A DNA stretch of 48,925 bases from Candidatus Methanoflorens stordalenmirensis (lineage in GTDB: Archaea > Halobacteriota > Bog-38 > Methanoflorentales > Methanoflorentaceae). The number at the start of each line of letters is the position of its first letter. Position 1 is the first letter of the stretch. The stretch lies in assembly GCA_003139855.1 (NCBI GenBank), contig PLGY01000017.1:1-48925 (forward strand). The letters are read 5' to 3'. Below are positions 1 through 7,517 of the stretch, one piece after another. The position numbers were made by a program, and so were the translations under genes. Under the pieces are notes generated by a model that saw nothing but the letters and a program-made list of their open reading frames with translations, made no database searches and had not been told where the DNA came from.

Positions 1-109
1 GGTGTGATTGACAGTGAAAGAAGTGTCATTGAAGTCGGGGCTGTGGGGAGAAACCACGTACGCGTCTACAGCAATGCGCTGTGTAGCCAAAAGACAGGAT
101 GATAAGAAC

Positions 110-811
110 ATGAGCGAAATTGCACATGAAGTAGAACAGATGGCACATGCGATCGCGCAAAACCTTCATGCGATCGAACATCAAAAAGAAGATAAAATCG
201 TATTTAAGAAGGATATCGCGCCTGAATGGATCACAGAAGTCATATACGCGGTTCACACCGCAGAAGGCTTCGAGTTCATGCCGCACGATACGACGTGCGA
301 GTTTATACATGAGGCAGCACGCATGATCGCAGATTCGAGCGCAGATACGTTCGACGAGCTACTCGATGAGGAATGCAACATAGAATCGGATGTTTATACC
401 TCCGATCTTCTAAAATGGGCGCAGAATAACCCGAATAGACTTTGCGAGAAATTAGAGAGTTGCGCTACGACAATCGTGCAAAGTCTCTCGATGGCGCAAG
501 AAGAGCATAAACGCGAAATATTTGATATTTTGCTTAATAAACTTAGAGAGCGTGCCGAAAAGGCAGCAGAAGAGCGTTTTGAAGGTAGCACGCACGAGCT
601 CCTCGAAAAGCCCACAGCCGGCACGGTCAAAGATGCTGAGCTGATGATCCTACGACCAACGCGAAGACCGTATCTGGACGAAGGACAGTCGTATGGGTAT
701 AACACAATGTCGTTAGTGAAGAGTAAGCGGGAACTGACGGACGCGGTTGAACAGCTGGTAGAGCGCGTGGCGCGGCTGGAACGAATAATTGAAGAAATTG
801 AAGTGTACTAA
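110..811 (+). CDS. Coiled-coil hypothetical protein
   Basis: I do not recognise this 233-residue protein. It is rich in Glu, Lys and Ala, with long predicted helices and no membrane segment or signal peptide. The last 30 residues form heptad-like coiled coil (VEQLVERVARLERIIEEI), which suggests oligomerisation. The ATG at 110 is preferred because AGGATGAT lies a few bases upstream; the frame stays open upstream to a TTG at position 8, which would add 34 residues that look less protein-like. Its stop (809-811) is one base before the ATG of the zinc-ribbon ORF at 813, so the two are probably co-transcribed. Cytoplasmic location is inferred only from the lack of hydrophobic segments. Confidence 0.6.
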   Translation: MSEIAHEVEQMAHAIAQNLHAIEHQKEDKIVFKKDIAPEWITEVIYAVHTAEGFEFMPHDTTCEFIHEAARMIADSSADTFDELLDEECNIESDVYTSDLLKWAQNNPNRLCEKLESCATTIVQSLSMAQEEHKREIFDILLNKLRERAEKAAEERFEGSTHELLEKPTAGTVKDAELMILRPTRRPYLDEGQSYGYNTMSLVKSKRELTDAVEQLVERVARLERIIEEIEVY

Positions 812-812
812 A

Positions 813-968
813 ATGAAGCCCGGCTCAACGCCTTATTGTAAGCATTCAACGCGGCTGCCCGTCACGCTCGTCGCAGAGCGCACAGCCCATGGGCCGATAC
901 ACCTTATTCAAGGCTTCCAATGCTTCGAGTGCGGGCAGGACATAGCCGAAAAAGGAGAAGAAAAATGA
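813..968 (+). CDS. Small zinc-ribbon protein (51 aa)
   Basis: A 51-codon ORF starts one base after the preceding stop codon. It has a CxxH pair near the N-terminus (YCKH) and a CFECGQD knuckle near the C-terminus, so one bound zinc ion is likely. The spacing suggests translational coupling with the upstream coiled-coil gene. Conserved-looking Cys/His pairs and the tight packing support a real gene, although it is short. Function is unknown; small zinc ribbons of this kind are often nucleic-acid or protein adaptors, which is only a general inference here. Confidence 0.5.
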   Translation: MKPGSTPYCKHSTRLPVTLVAERTAHGPIHLIQGFQCFECGQDIAEKGEEK

Positions 969-986
969 GGTTTGGAACTGATCTAC

Positions 987-1139
987 ATGGTTTTAATCTC
1001 ACTCGTAACCAGTGCTCGTTGCTTGATAACCGGCATCGGTCTTATGATCATTGGTGCATCACTGATCGGCACGTGCTTAATCACACTAGGATTTTCGAGC
1101 CCGTTACTTGCATATTTAGTAGCGAACTATGAGGGTTAA
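987..1139 (+). CDS. Small two-helix membrane protein (50 aa)
   Basis: This 50-codon ORF encodes two hydrophobic helices, roughly residues 2-24 and 26-47, separated by a short Gly/Ser turn and ending in a charged tail (NYEG). It lies between the zinc-ribbon gene (stop 966-968) and the first repeat protein (start 1196), in the same direction. An overlapping frame (920-1132) is also open, but its translation is basic and low in hydrophobic order. The clean amphipathic/hydrophobic pattern favours this frame. SD-like TGAGG at 966-970 is rather distant. Function unknown. Confidence 0.45.
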   Translation: MVLISLVTSARCLITGIGLMIIGASLIGTCLITLGFSSPLLAYLVANYEG

Positions 1140-1195
1140 TTCTCGGCGAAGTTTGGCTAGCGTTCAAGCAGCCGCGGAGGAAGATTGAGGTTTAG

Positions 1196-2011
1196 ATGGC
1201 ATCAGTAAACCGCTCTAGGGTGATTGGGGTCACCTATCAGGACACTAAGGGCAAAGACGGCGTTCTGCTGAATGCCCCTGACATCAAAGTGAAACTTCTG
1301 GATAATGGGGAGCTCACCGGCATCATATTCAAAGATAAGAAAAACGGTGAAGAGACCTGTTTGAGCGGATTAAACATCACAGGGGTAATCTATCAAGATG
1401 AAGACTCATCTCGTGAGAACATTTTGACTGCGCGCAAGGTATTGGGCATTATCTACCAAGAGGGGAGTTCGGTCGATCGGACGATCTTAAGCCGATCAAA
1501 ACTGCTGGGCATTACGTACCAAGAGGCCGGTAGCACCGAAGTGAAGCTGCTAGGTGGACCCCAGCTCAACGCAAGAATCCTTAACGGCTCGAGAATAACG
1601 GGCGTGGTTTACCGAGAAGACAAAGGAGTCACTGCAACGTCCTTACGCGAAGCGGCGTTGACAGGACTGCTATATAGAGAGCGAGCCTCTAGCGAGGAAG
1701 GCATCTTGACTAGTCTGAGGATTATCGGCATCATCTATCGAGATATCGCGCCCCCGAGTCGCGCGGCACGCCGCACAACTGAGGTGAAAGAGCCGTCAGG
1801 AAATGGCTTTCGCAAAGCGGAGCGCATATTGTTGTACCTGTTGCCGATCATTGGCGTTCTTGGTCTAGTCGTGCCGATCGCATTGAAACAATTCAATATC
1901 ACTCTGCTCAGCTCATACATCGCGATTGCGTTAATTGTCGTGCCTGTGGTGTACCTAGTCTACCTTAGGTATCATCACAGCACTGCGAGGTCGACTACTG
2001 ATAGTTCGTGA
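1196..2011 (+). CDS. 21-residue-repeat protein with C-terminal membrane anchor
   Basis: Unrecognised 271-residue protein. Residues about 8-195 are eight tandem units of 21 residues, each starting with a hydrophobic-x-Gly-hydrophobic-hydrophobic-Tyr-(Gln/Arg)-(Asp/Glu) strand, then an acidic Ser/Gly turn and a second strand with Leu-(Leu/x)-(Ser/Gly). Two 10-residue half units interrupt the array, giving the order 1-half-4-half-3. After a basic, Arg-rich linker come two membrane helices (about 207-225 and 236-256) and a short polar tail, so the repeat domain is probably membrane tethered. The periodicity suggests a beta-solenoid of 21-residue coils; this is inference. ATG 1196 follows purine-rich sequence (GGAGGAAG, then GAGG). 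The next gene, 11 bp downstream, is a paralogue without membrane helices. Confidence 0.7.
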   Translation: MASVNRSRVIGVTYQDTKGKDGVLLNAPDIKVKLLDNGELTGIIFKDKKNGEETCLSGLNITGVIYQDEDSSRENILTARKVLGIIYQEGSSVDRTILSRSKLLGITYQEAGSTEVKLLGGPQLNARILNGSRITGVVYREDKGVTATSLREAALTGLLYRERASSEEGILTSLRIIGIIYRDIAPPSRAARRTTEVKEPSGNGFRKAERILLYLLPIIGVLGLVVPIALKQFNITLLSSYIAIALIVVPVVYLVYLRYHHSTARSTTDSS

Positions 2012-2021
2012 AGGTGTTACC

Positions 2022-2573
2022 ATGAAGGTCTTAAGCGGCGTGAAAATTACAGGCATCATCTATCAGGAAGAAGGGACTGATGAAAAAAAGCTCCAGAGCG
2101 GGCTGAACATTGACGTCAAACTCCTGACCAATTCGAAAGTGGTTGGCGTCCTGTACCACGACGACAGCGCCGATGAGAGCATTCTGAGCGACTTACAGCT
2201 CGACGGCCTCACCTATTGGACGACGACCGAGGATGACGAACGAATCCTCGAGGCATCGAAAATCGTGGCCATACTCTACGGAGACCCCGTCTCTCTCGGC
2301 AAAAAATCGCTTTGTGACCAGCGGATCAAAGGCCTCATTTATCAAGACGAGACTTCCGGCGAAACAACCCTCCTGGCAGACTTCAATCACACGGCGCATA
2401 TCCTGCCGTGGCAACAGGTAACTGGCATGCTTTGTCGGGAAGAAGGTTCTCTTAAGAAAAAAATCTTCGAAAGCGCAACCCTTAGCGGCTTCTTATATCA
2501 AGACGAGGGCCGTGAAGACGTAAATCTTGTAAGTGGGGTGAGAATATGCGGTGTTCTTTGCGAGCAGGCTTGA
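2022..2573 (+). CDS. 21-residue-repeat protein, no membrane anchor
   Basis: This 183-residue protein is almost entirely the same 21-residue repeat as its upstream neighbour, with the same order of full and half units (1-half-4-half-3) and no membrane helices; the last unit is cut short at the C-terminus. One unit has 20 residues and several Tyr positions are replaced by Cys (MLCRE, VLCEQ). ATG 2022 lies 10 bases after the previous stop and follows GAAGGTG, a good SD. The pair is thus one translation unit, and the two products may assemble together, one at the membrane and one soluble. That partnership is inference. Confidence 0.7.
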   Translation: MKVLSGVKITGIIYQEEGTDEKKLQSGLNIDVKLLTNSKVVGVLYHDDSADESILSDLQLDGLTYWTTTEDDERILEASKIVAILYGDPVSLGKKSLCDQRIKGLIYQDETSGETTLLADFNHTAHILPWQQVTGMLCREEGSLKKKIFESATLSGFLYQDEGREDVNLVSGVRICGVLCEQA

Positions 2574-2688
2574 TGATGAAGACTCTTGGAGGGATGTGCA
2601 GCGATAGTGACGGCGCAAGCACTGACCCGCTCAAAGGCGCCGTGCCCTGTTGCAGACGCGAAATGACGTACACGCAGGAGGTAGCATC

Positions 2689-3789
2689 GTGAAAATTGCC
2701 GTTTTTGTCAATACGCCAGCTCAGGTGCATTTCTACAAGAACATCGTGGCCGCGCTTGAGGGTGACGGCAATCAGGTCTTCGTACTCGCTCGTGATTACG
2801 GAGAGACCATAGACCTGCTAAACGAGCTCGACATTCCTTTTTTCCTTTTCTCGAGTCAGCCCGACTTGAAGTGTGGACATAACACATCACTTCCGCACGA
2901 TGTGGTCAATGCCTTTCGATATCTCAAGGGGAAGAAGATTGACTTGACCACGGGCTGGGGTACCTATTCGACCTTCACTGCGCGTTTGCTCAAGGTTCCC
3001 GATATCACGTTTAATGACGGCGAGTGCACGATCGACGCTGCGCGTTACGCGATGCTCAAACTCACGTATCAGTTTACTGATGTTTTTGTAACGCCGTCAT
3101 CATTCAAACAGGAGCTAGGCTCAAAGCACCTGAAAGTAGAGAGTTACAAGGAGCTCGCGTACCTACACCCCAACTATTACACGCCTGATCCTTCCGTTTT
3201 TGATCTCTTAGGTATCTCAAGGAGTCACGACTACAGTGTCCTGCGGTTTAACGCGTTTGACTGCTCGCACGACCTCGGCGCGAGACTGACTGACGCCGAA
3301 AAGATCGCTCTCGTGAGAGAGCTCAGCGCCTACGGAGAGGTATTCATTTCGTCAGAAACCGACGTTCCAAAGCAAATTAGAGAACACGTTCTCAACGTGC
3401 CGAATAGGCGAATACACGACGTGCTATACTATGCGTCGTTGTTCATCACCGATACGCACACTATGGCGACCGAAGCCGCACTTCTGGGCACGCCGACAAT
3501 CCGGAGCAATGCCTTTGTATGTGACTGTGACACGGGCGTCTTCATCGAGCTTGAGCGCGAGTTTCAGCTGCTCTTAAACCTAAAGACCGCAGCCGAAGTC
3601 GCGGCTAAGGCGGAGCAGCTCATTCAGGATCCCCATACAAAGGAAAACTGGCAAAAGAAACGCGGTAGATTGCTAGAAAGAAAGCTCGACATGGTGGCGC
3701 TGATGGTGTCGCTCATTGAAGGTTATCCTCCTAGTGTCGCCCGTTTGAACGCCGCCTCTGCTTATCGGGGGATCCCTTTGCTTGAATAA
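2689..3789 (+). CDS. DUF354 family protein (GT-B-like)
   Basis: 366 residues, the usual length for DUF354, an archaeal/bacterial family with the GT-B-like fold of UDP-GlcNAc 2-epimerases and glycosyltransferases. Visible marks are the N-terminal strand-loop KIAVFVNTPAQVHFYKN, the GTYSTFTARLL segment, FNDGE, and the C-terminal TDTHTMATEAALLGTPTIRS loop, which in relatives is near the nucleotide-sugar site. The GTG at 2689 has AGGAGGT six bases upstream, so it is preferred over an ATG-like start 39 bases earlier. A role in surface polysaccharide or glycan synthesis is the usual inference. It sits between the two mirrored pairs of repeat-protein genes and may modify or act with them. Confidence 0.8.
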   Translation: MKIAVFVNTPAQVHFYKNIVAALEGDGNQVFVLARDYGETIDLLNELDIPFFLFSSQPDLKCGHNTSLPHDVVNAFRYLKGKKIDLTTGWGTYSTFTARLLKVPDITFNDGECTIDAARYAMLKLTYQFTDVFVTPSSFKQELGSKHLKVESYKELAYLHPNYYTPDPSVFDLLGISRSHDYSVLRFNAFDCSHDLGARLTDAEKIALVRELSAYGEVFISSETDVPKQIREHVLNVPNRRIHDVLYYASLFITDTHTMATEAALLGTPTIRSNAFVCDCDTGVFIELEREFQLLLNLKTAAEVAAKAEQLIQDPHTKENWQKKRGRLLERKLDMVALMVSLIEGYPPSVARLNAASAYRGIPLLE

Positions 3790-3812
3790 CGTGTGTAATA
3801 GGTTGTGATACG

Positions 3813-3932
3813 ATGCTCTTGGAAGTACTAAACGGCATACCGTCTGATGCCAAAGCAGAACTCCTGATAATCGGTCTATTCCTCCTTTGCATCGGGGCAG
3901 CCGTGTATATGTGGCGGACAGGCAGTGAATGA
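3813..3932 (+). CDS. Single-helix membrane miniprotein (39 aa)
   Basis: A 39-codon ORF begins 23 bases after the DUF354 stop. It has a polar N-terminus (GIPSDAKAE), one hydrophobic helix of about 19 residues (LLIIGLFLLCIGAAVYMW) and a short positive/polar end. GGTTGTGAT four bases upstream is a fair SD. It resembles a membrane miniprotein co-transcribed with DUF354. It is too short for family assignment. Confidence 0.5.
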   Translation: MLLEVLNGIPSDAKAELLIIGLFLLCIGAAVYMWRTGSE

Positions 3933-4297
3933 CAGAGCGATCTCAGCTCTCTCTCCGGTGTGTGGCGGGGTACCCGTTGTTTGTCGGAGCAGACGTCACC
4001 ACTCGCGATGACGAGCGAGACTCCTCATTCTTTCGTTTCGTCTCCAGTTGTTCCGACATTCAACGAAGCGCCGGTGACCGCCAAGAAATAGCTAACCTAG
4101 TCTAACTGGATCACCCGACTTATCTCTATGAACATTGGGGTGGATTCGGCCTCAACTGACGGCGCGACTGACGCCGTAACGACATATTAAATGCAAGCGG
4201 GCGAAGAAACCCGCCCGTTCGATTCGTGATTGAGGGGGCGCGTGGGGACAAGGCGGGCCCTGTTAACCTCGCTAAGAAGTGCGCTTGGTGCTGCAGC
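3933..4297. other. Intergenic region between converging genes
   Basis: About 365 bases separate the rightward DUF354/miniprotein unit from the leftward repeat pair. I see no convincing ORF. The only structure noted is a GC-rich hairpin at 4198-4217. Confidence 0.5.
4198..4217. terminator. GC hairpin between converging genes
   Basis: CGGGCG and CGCCCG form a perfect 6-bp stem with an 8-base purine-rich loop. It lies between converging transcription units, where a bidirectional terminator would be useful. No U-tract follows, so the terminator role is weakly supported. Confidence 0.25.
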
Positions 4298-5176
4298 TCA
4301 GCTCGTGATGGTGCGTGAGTGTTTGTATCTCATGTAAACGAGGACGATAATAGAAACAACCACCATCAGGACAAAAAGAGTAGTCAAGACTGCCGATGGG
4401 AGGGCGAGGAAATTCAAGGGTGAGAAATCGGTTTGCTTACTCACTGCCGGAACCAGGAGACCCAAAATGCCAACAATGAGCAGCATGTAGAGAATGACCG
4501 TCTCAATCATCGAGATAGCGTCCTGCGAGCTGTTTGCAAGTCTTGCAAGAACGGCGTCTTTCTCTTGGTAGATGAGTCCCAAAATGGCCACATCGCCTAC
4601 GAGTGTTTCGCTGCTGGAGTTCTGCTGCTGAAATAGCAGGCCAGTGATGTTCGATCCCGTCAGGTGCTTGATACTCTCTCCCTCTGGTGCTTCATAGATG
4701 ATGCCCGCAATGGACGCTCCGTTAAGAATCTTCATGTCGACTCTTGCTCCGGTCGTGAGCTGCTCCTCACCAGTGCTCTTGTCGCGACAGATGATTCCAA
4801 CAATCTGAGACCCGTTCAGGAGCCCTTGTAGAGGCGAGCGCGGAGTCACTCGCGCGGCATCGGCGTTTGCTGATTCGCGCGCTGCGTCACGCCGAGCTTG
4901 CTCCCTGTTCTGAAATATCACGCCTTTTATTTTCGCACTTCTGAGGATTCGGTCATCGACACTGGTCTCGTGTCGGTACACGATCCCCGTAACCCGCGAT
5001 CCGCTGACGAGCTTGTCTTCTATTGAGTTCTCTTCGCAGTAAGTGAAACCGCTGATCGGTACTCCGTCGAACAACTTGACGCCAATCGCAAGCCCGCCTA
5101 AAAGCTGTGTATCCGTGGAACCCTTGTGTTGGTAGAGGACTCCGGTGATTACAGACGAATCTTCTGGAAGTTTCAT
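4298..5176 (-). CDS. 21-residue-repeat protein with C-terminal membrane anchor
   Basis: 292-residue paralogue of the protein at 1196-2011. It has eight full 21-residue units with the Gly-hydrophobic-hydrophobic-Tyr signature and two 10-residue half units, plus an insertion of about 30 residues rich in Ala and Arg (QARRDAARESANADAARV) near the middle that interrupts the array. Two membrane helices follow (about residues 219-239 and 252-280), then a basic tail (MRYKHSRT) similar to that of its paralogue (LRYHHSTA). Its ATG overlaps the stop of the upstream gene as ATGA, a sign of translational coupling. Function unknown. Confidence 0.7.
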   Translation of the reverse strand: MKLPEDSSVITGVLYQHKGSTDTQLLGGLAIGVKLFDGVPISGFTYCEENSIEDKLVSGSRVTGIVYRHETSVDDRILRSAKIKGVIFQNREQARRDAARESANADAARVTPRSPLQGLLNGSQIVGIICRDKSTGEEQLTTGARVDMKILNGASIAGIIYEAPEGESIKHLTGSNITGLLFQQQNSSSETLVGDVAILGLIYQEKDAVLARLANSSQDAISMIETVILYMLLIVGILGLLVPAVSKQTDFSPLNFLALPSAVLTTLFVLMVVVSIIVLVYMRYKHSRTITS

Positions 5177-5637
5177 TGGCTCAGGGCCTCATCACGATAA
5201 AGAAAACCTACAAGCTGTCCGGCTGCCGTCGAAAGATCGCTCACGTCGTTCAAAAGCTTGACATCAGCTCCACCTTGCTGCTGATAAAGGAGGCCCTTGA
5301 CCGCTTGTCCGCTGACGAGTTTCAGCGCCGTATGCGCTACGCGCAAGAGCTTGAGCCCGGGCACGCTCGTTTCCTGATACAGCACGCCGACGATCTTTGA
5401 CCCCGCCAAGAGTTGCACGTCGGCTGCAGTTTGATCTCGATAGAGCACGCCGGTAGCCGTCGCGTCGCGCAGGGTATTCACGTCGAATTTTGAAGCGCTT
5501 ACGAGCTTGACTTCGTCTAATTCTTTTTCAAGATAGGTGATACCCGTAATCTGTGATCCGCCTAGTAACTCCAGTTCATCGTTTTCGCGCCCCTGATAAA
5601 GTACGCCTACGACCTTCGTCGAACTTCGCCATCTCAT
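5173..5637 (-). CDS. 21-residue-repeat protein, no membrane anchor
   Basis: 154 residues, nearly all repeat: six recognisable full units (VVGVLYQ, ITGITYL, ATGVLYR, IVGVLYQ, VKGLLYQ, LVGFLYR) with three shorter half units between them, so the order differs from the other members. No membrane helix. It overlaps the start of the anchored paralogue by four bases. The pair therefore has the opposite gene order from the pair at 1196-2573 (unanchored first here, anchored first there). An AT-rich stretch around 5681-5700 upstream could hold its promoter. Confidence 0.65.
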   Translation of the reverse strand: MRWRSSTKVVGVLYQGRENDELELLGGSQITGITYLEKELDEVKLVSASKFDVNTLRDATATGVLYRDQTAADVQLLAGSKIVGVLYQETSVPGLKLLRVAHTALKLVSGQAVKGLLYQQQGGADVKLLNDVSDLSTAAGQLVGFLYRDEALSQ

Positions 5638-5682
5638 GCCATTAGACCATTTTGCGTCGCTGCTGCAATCAAAGCTCTCTTA

Positions 5683-5939
5683 TTATTTATTCCTAGCTAA
5701 AAAGTGCGCTTTTTGCGAAATCCATCCCTCAGCCCCTACCGTACAAAAAATCAGCACGCTCAGAAGTCCCCAGCTAAGCGCCATCGTGTGGCCCACCCGA
5801 CGCTTCCTAACGACACCATAAAAACAATGTCGAACGTGATGAACATGGTAAAGCCAACGGCATTGATGAAGACAATGCGTTGTTCAATTCGCCCGTTGAA
5901 AGCAGTTTCAAAGCATAAGCTGAGGTCTAGAACTTGGAT
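5683..5939 (-). pseudogene. Possible small two-helix membrane protein split by a frameshift
   Basis: On the minus strand an open stretch (5939-5760, no good start before the ATG at 5846) encodes a hydrophobic helix (IVFINAVGFTMFITFDIVF). It overlaps a second frame starting at ATG 5784 and ending at 5683 that encodes 33 residues with another helix (LSWGLLSVLIFCTVGAEGW). Joined by one frameshift near 5785 they would make a two-helix protein like the small membrane proteins elsewhere in this island. Either the gene is broken, or only the 33-residue ORF 5683-5784 is real. It would be upstream of, and codirectional with, the repeat pair. Confidence 0.3.
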
Positions 5940-6087
5940 TCATCGCAACGCGTTGAATTTGCTGGAGATTTGTGCCGGACTTTCGGACAGAATCTAACAC
6001 AAAGTATCCATGCGCGTCTGCGTGTCTCGGAGCTGGGTCGGCGGTTCAGTTAGCTGGCTCTGCTGGTCAGTTTTGGGCGTCAAGAGC

Positions 6088-7314
6088 TTAGGCGCTCATC
6101 ACTATCCGAGAAGCGAGTTGTTTACCTATCTCATAGTAGTGGACTAGCTCGTTTTCTGAAGGCACGTAATACACTTCTAAGTCCTGCAGCACTTCAAATC
6201 CGCACGCAGCGATGGCGTCAGCAAGCTTCTTGGAAGCGCCGCCTCGCCACCCCATAGAGCCGAAGGTAATTGCGAGCTTTTTCTCTCCCGTTTTGTCAAA
6301 CCTGAGCCCTTTAAGATAGTAGACTAGGTCCCCAATGCTCGGGAAGGGTTCGTTGTGCATCGTCGGAACGCCAAATAGGACGAGTTTACTATCTAGGATA
6401 TCCGTTACAATCCCGCTTCTCTCGTCAGCGTGCAGGAAATACATCGCGACGTCGACGCCGCCGGCGATTAGCCCCTCGGCGAGGGCATGGGCCACCTTTT
6501 GTGTGGAGTAATGCATCGTGTCGTAAACGATCGTGGCCTTGCTCTTTGACGTTCCAGTTGCCCAGGCCGCATAAGCTTCGATAATCTTGTTTGGGTCGGT
6601 CCAGATTTGCCCGTGAGCAGGGGCTATCATCCGTATTTTTTCGAGTAACCCGAGAGTAGCGACTTCGTCGAGTTTTTTGAGCACAAGCTGGGACAGCGGC
6701 GTAATAAGGTTGGCATAAAACTTTTGTGCGGCTTGCATAAGCACGTATTCTGGGACGTCGGAGTCGTATCGTCGCGCCAAGCAGAGGTGCTGGCCAAAAG
6801 CGTCGTTTGAAAATAGTATGCCGTCCTCGTTCAGAAAGGTGAACATGCTGTCCGGCCAATGCAGCAGCGGCGCCTCGAGGAAGGTACACGTTTTGGCGCC
6901 GAGCGCAATCTCACTGCCGGTCTTGACGGTCGTGAACTGGATCTGGTCGAGTGCCGGATAAAGCCTTTTCAGTCCCTTCGCGGCAGTTTCGGTGCAGTAA
7001 ATGGGCGCAGTCGGAAACTTGTGGTGGATCTCAGTCAACGCCCCGCTGTGATCGAGCTCGATATGGTTCTGAATGACCACGTCGAGTGAGACTGGTCGCC
7101 CCTCCTTTTCGCACGCATCTCGAATCCGTGCCCACATCTGCGCTGATGTGCCTGGGTACGTGTTGTCTATAAGGGCCGTGCGATCCTCACCGAAGACGAG
7201 ATACGCGTTGTACGTCGTGCCGTGCAGCGTATAGCCGTGATATGCTCGTATGTCCCAGTCCAATACGCCTACCCAGTAGACGTTATCCGCAATTTGAGCA
7301 GCATCAGCTTTCAT
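6088..7314 (-). CDS. fprA: A-type flavodiiron protein (FprA-like)
   Basis: 408 residues: N-terminal metallo-beta-lactamase domain (about 1-250) with diiron ligands in [19 protein letters not shown] and APAHGQIW, and a C-terminal flavodoxin domain (about 255-408) starting [14 protein letters not shown] and with [13 protein letters not shown] in the FMN region. This is the two-domain class A architecture. In methanogens FprA reduces O2 to water with F420H2; other members reduce NO. It would be a cytoplasmic oxygen-defence enzyme in a strict anaerobe. ATG 7314 (MKADAAQI) follows AGGTAAC and fits the family N-terminus better than the upstream start at 7371. It diverges from purA. Confidence 0.92.
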   Translation of the reverse strand: MKADAAQIADNVYWVGVLDWDIRAYHGYTLHGTTYNAYLVFGEDRTALIDNTYPGTSAQMWARIRDACEKEGRPVSLDVVIQNHIELDHSGALTEIHHKFPTAPIYCTETAAKGLKRLYPALDQIQFTTVKTGSEIALGAKTCTFLEAPLLHWPDSMFTFLNEDGILFSNDAFGQHLCLARRYDSDVPEYVLMQAAQKFYANLITPLSQLVLKKLDEVATLGLLEKIRMIAPAHGQIWTDPNKIIEAYAAWATGTSKSKATIVYDTMHYSTQKVAHALAEGLIAGGVDVAMYFLHADERSGIVTDILDSKLVLFGVPTMHNEPFPSIGDLVYYLKGLRFDKTGEKKLAITFGSMGWRGGASKKLADAIAACGFEVLQDLEVYYVPSENELVHYYEIGKQLASRIVMSA

Positions 7315-7462
7315 GTTGTTACCTGCCACAATCAATATGAAATGCTCCGTTATTAGTGCTTCGCTGCGCATTTGCGAATCAATGCGAGGAAGTCGGGCGC
7401 AAAAGCATGTTTTTTTATATTGCGAGCCAATACTGTTGACAGCATACCTGTGATGTCTGAGA

Positions 7463-7483
7463 TATTTAAAGCGCGATAGCGCG
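7463..7483 (+). promoter_or_regulatory. purA promoter with adjacent palindrome
   Basis: TATTTAAA (7463-7470) is a good archaeal TATA box; a start about 25 bases on would leave a short leader before ATG 7518. Directly after it is the perfect inverted repeat GCGC-GATA-GCGC (7471-7482), placed where a repressor could block the promoter. Confidence 0.4.
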
Positions 7484-7517
7484 AATAAAGTCCTTTTATC
7501 GATTTGAGGTGCTGGGC

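Noticed and set aside
920-1132. 70-residue plus-strand ORF after the coiled-coil gene
   Set aside because: Overlapped by two better ORFs in another frame (zinc ribbon 813-968 and two-helix protein 987-1139) with clear motifs.
1196-5637. CRISPR or DNA-level tandem repeat
   Set aside because: The repetition is in the protein (21 residues); the DNA units are divergent and no identical spaced repeats occur.
5704-5997. 97-residue plus-strand ORF in the gap upstream of the repeat pair
   Set aside because: Basic, Thr/Ser/Arg-rich translation without structure. The minus strand of the same stretch encodes hydrophobic helices.
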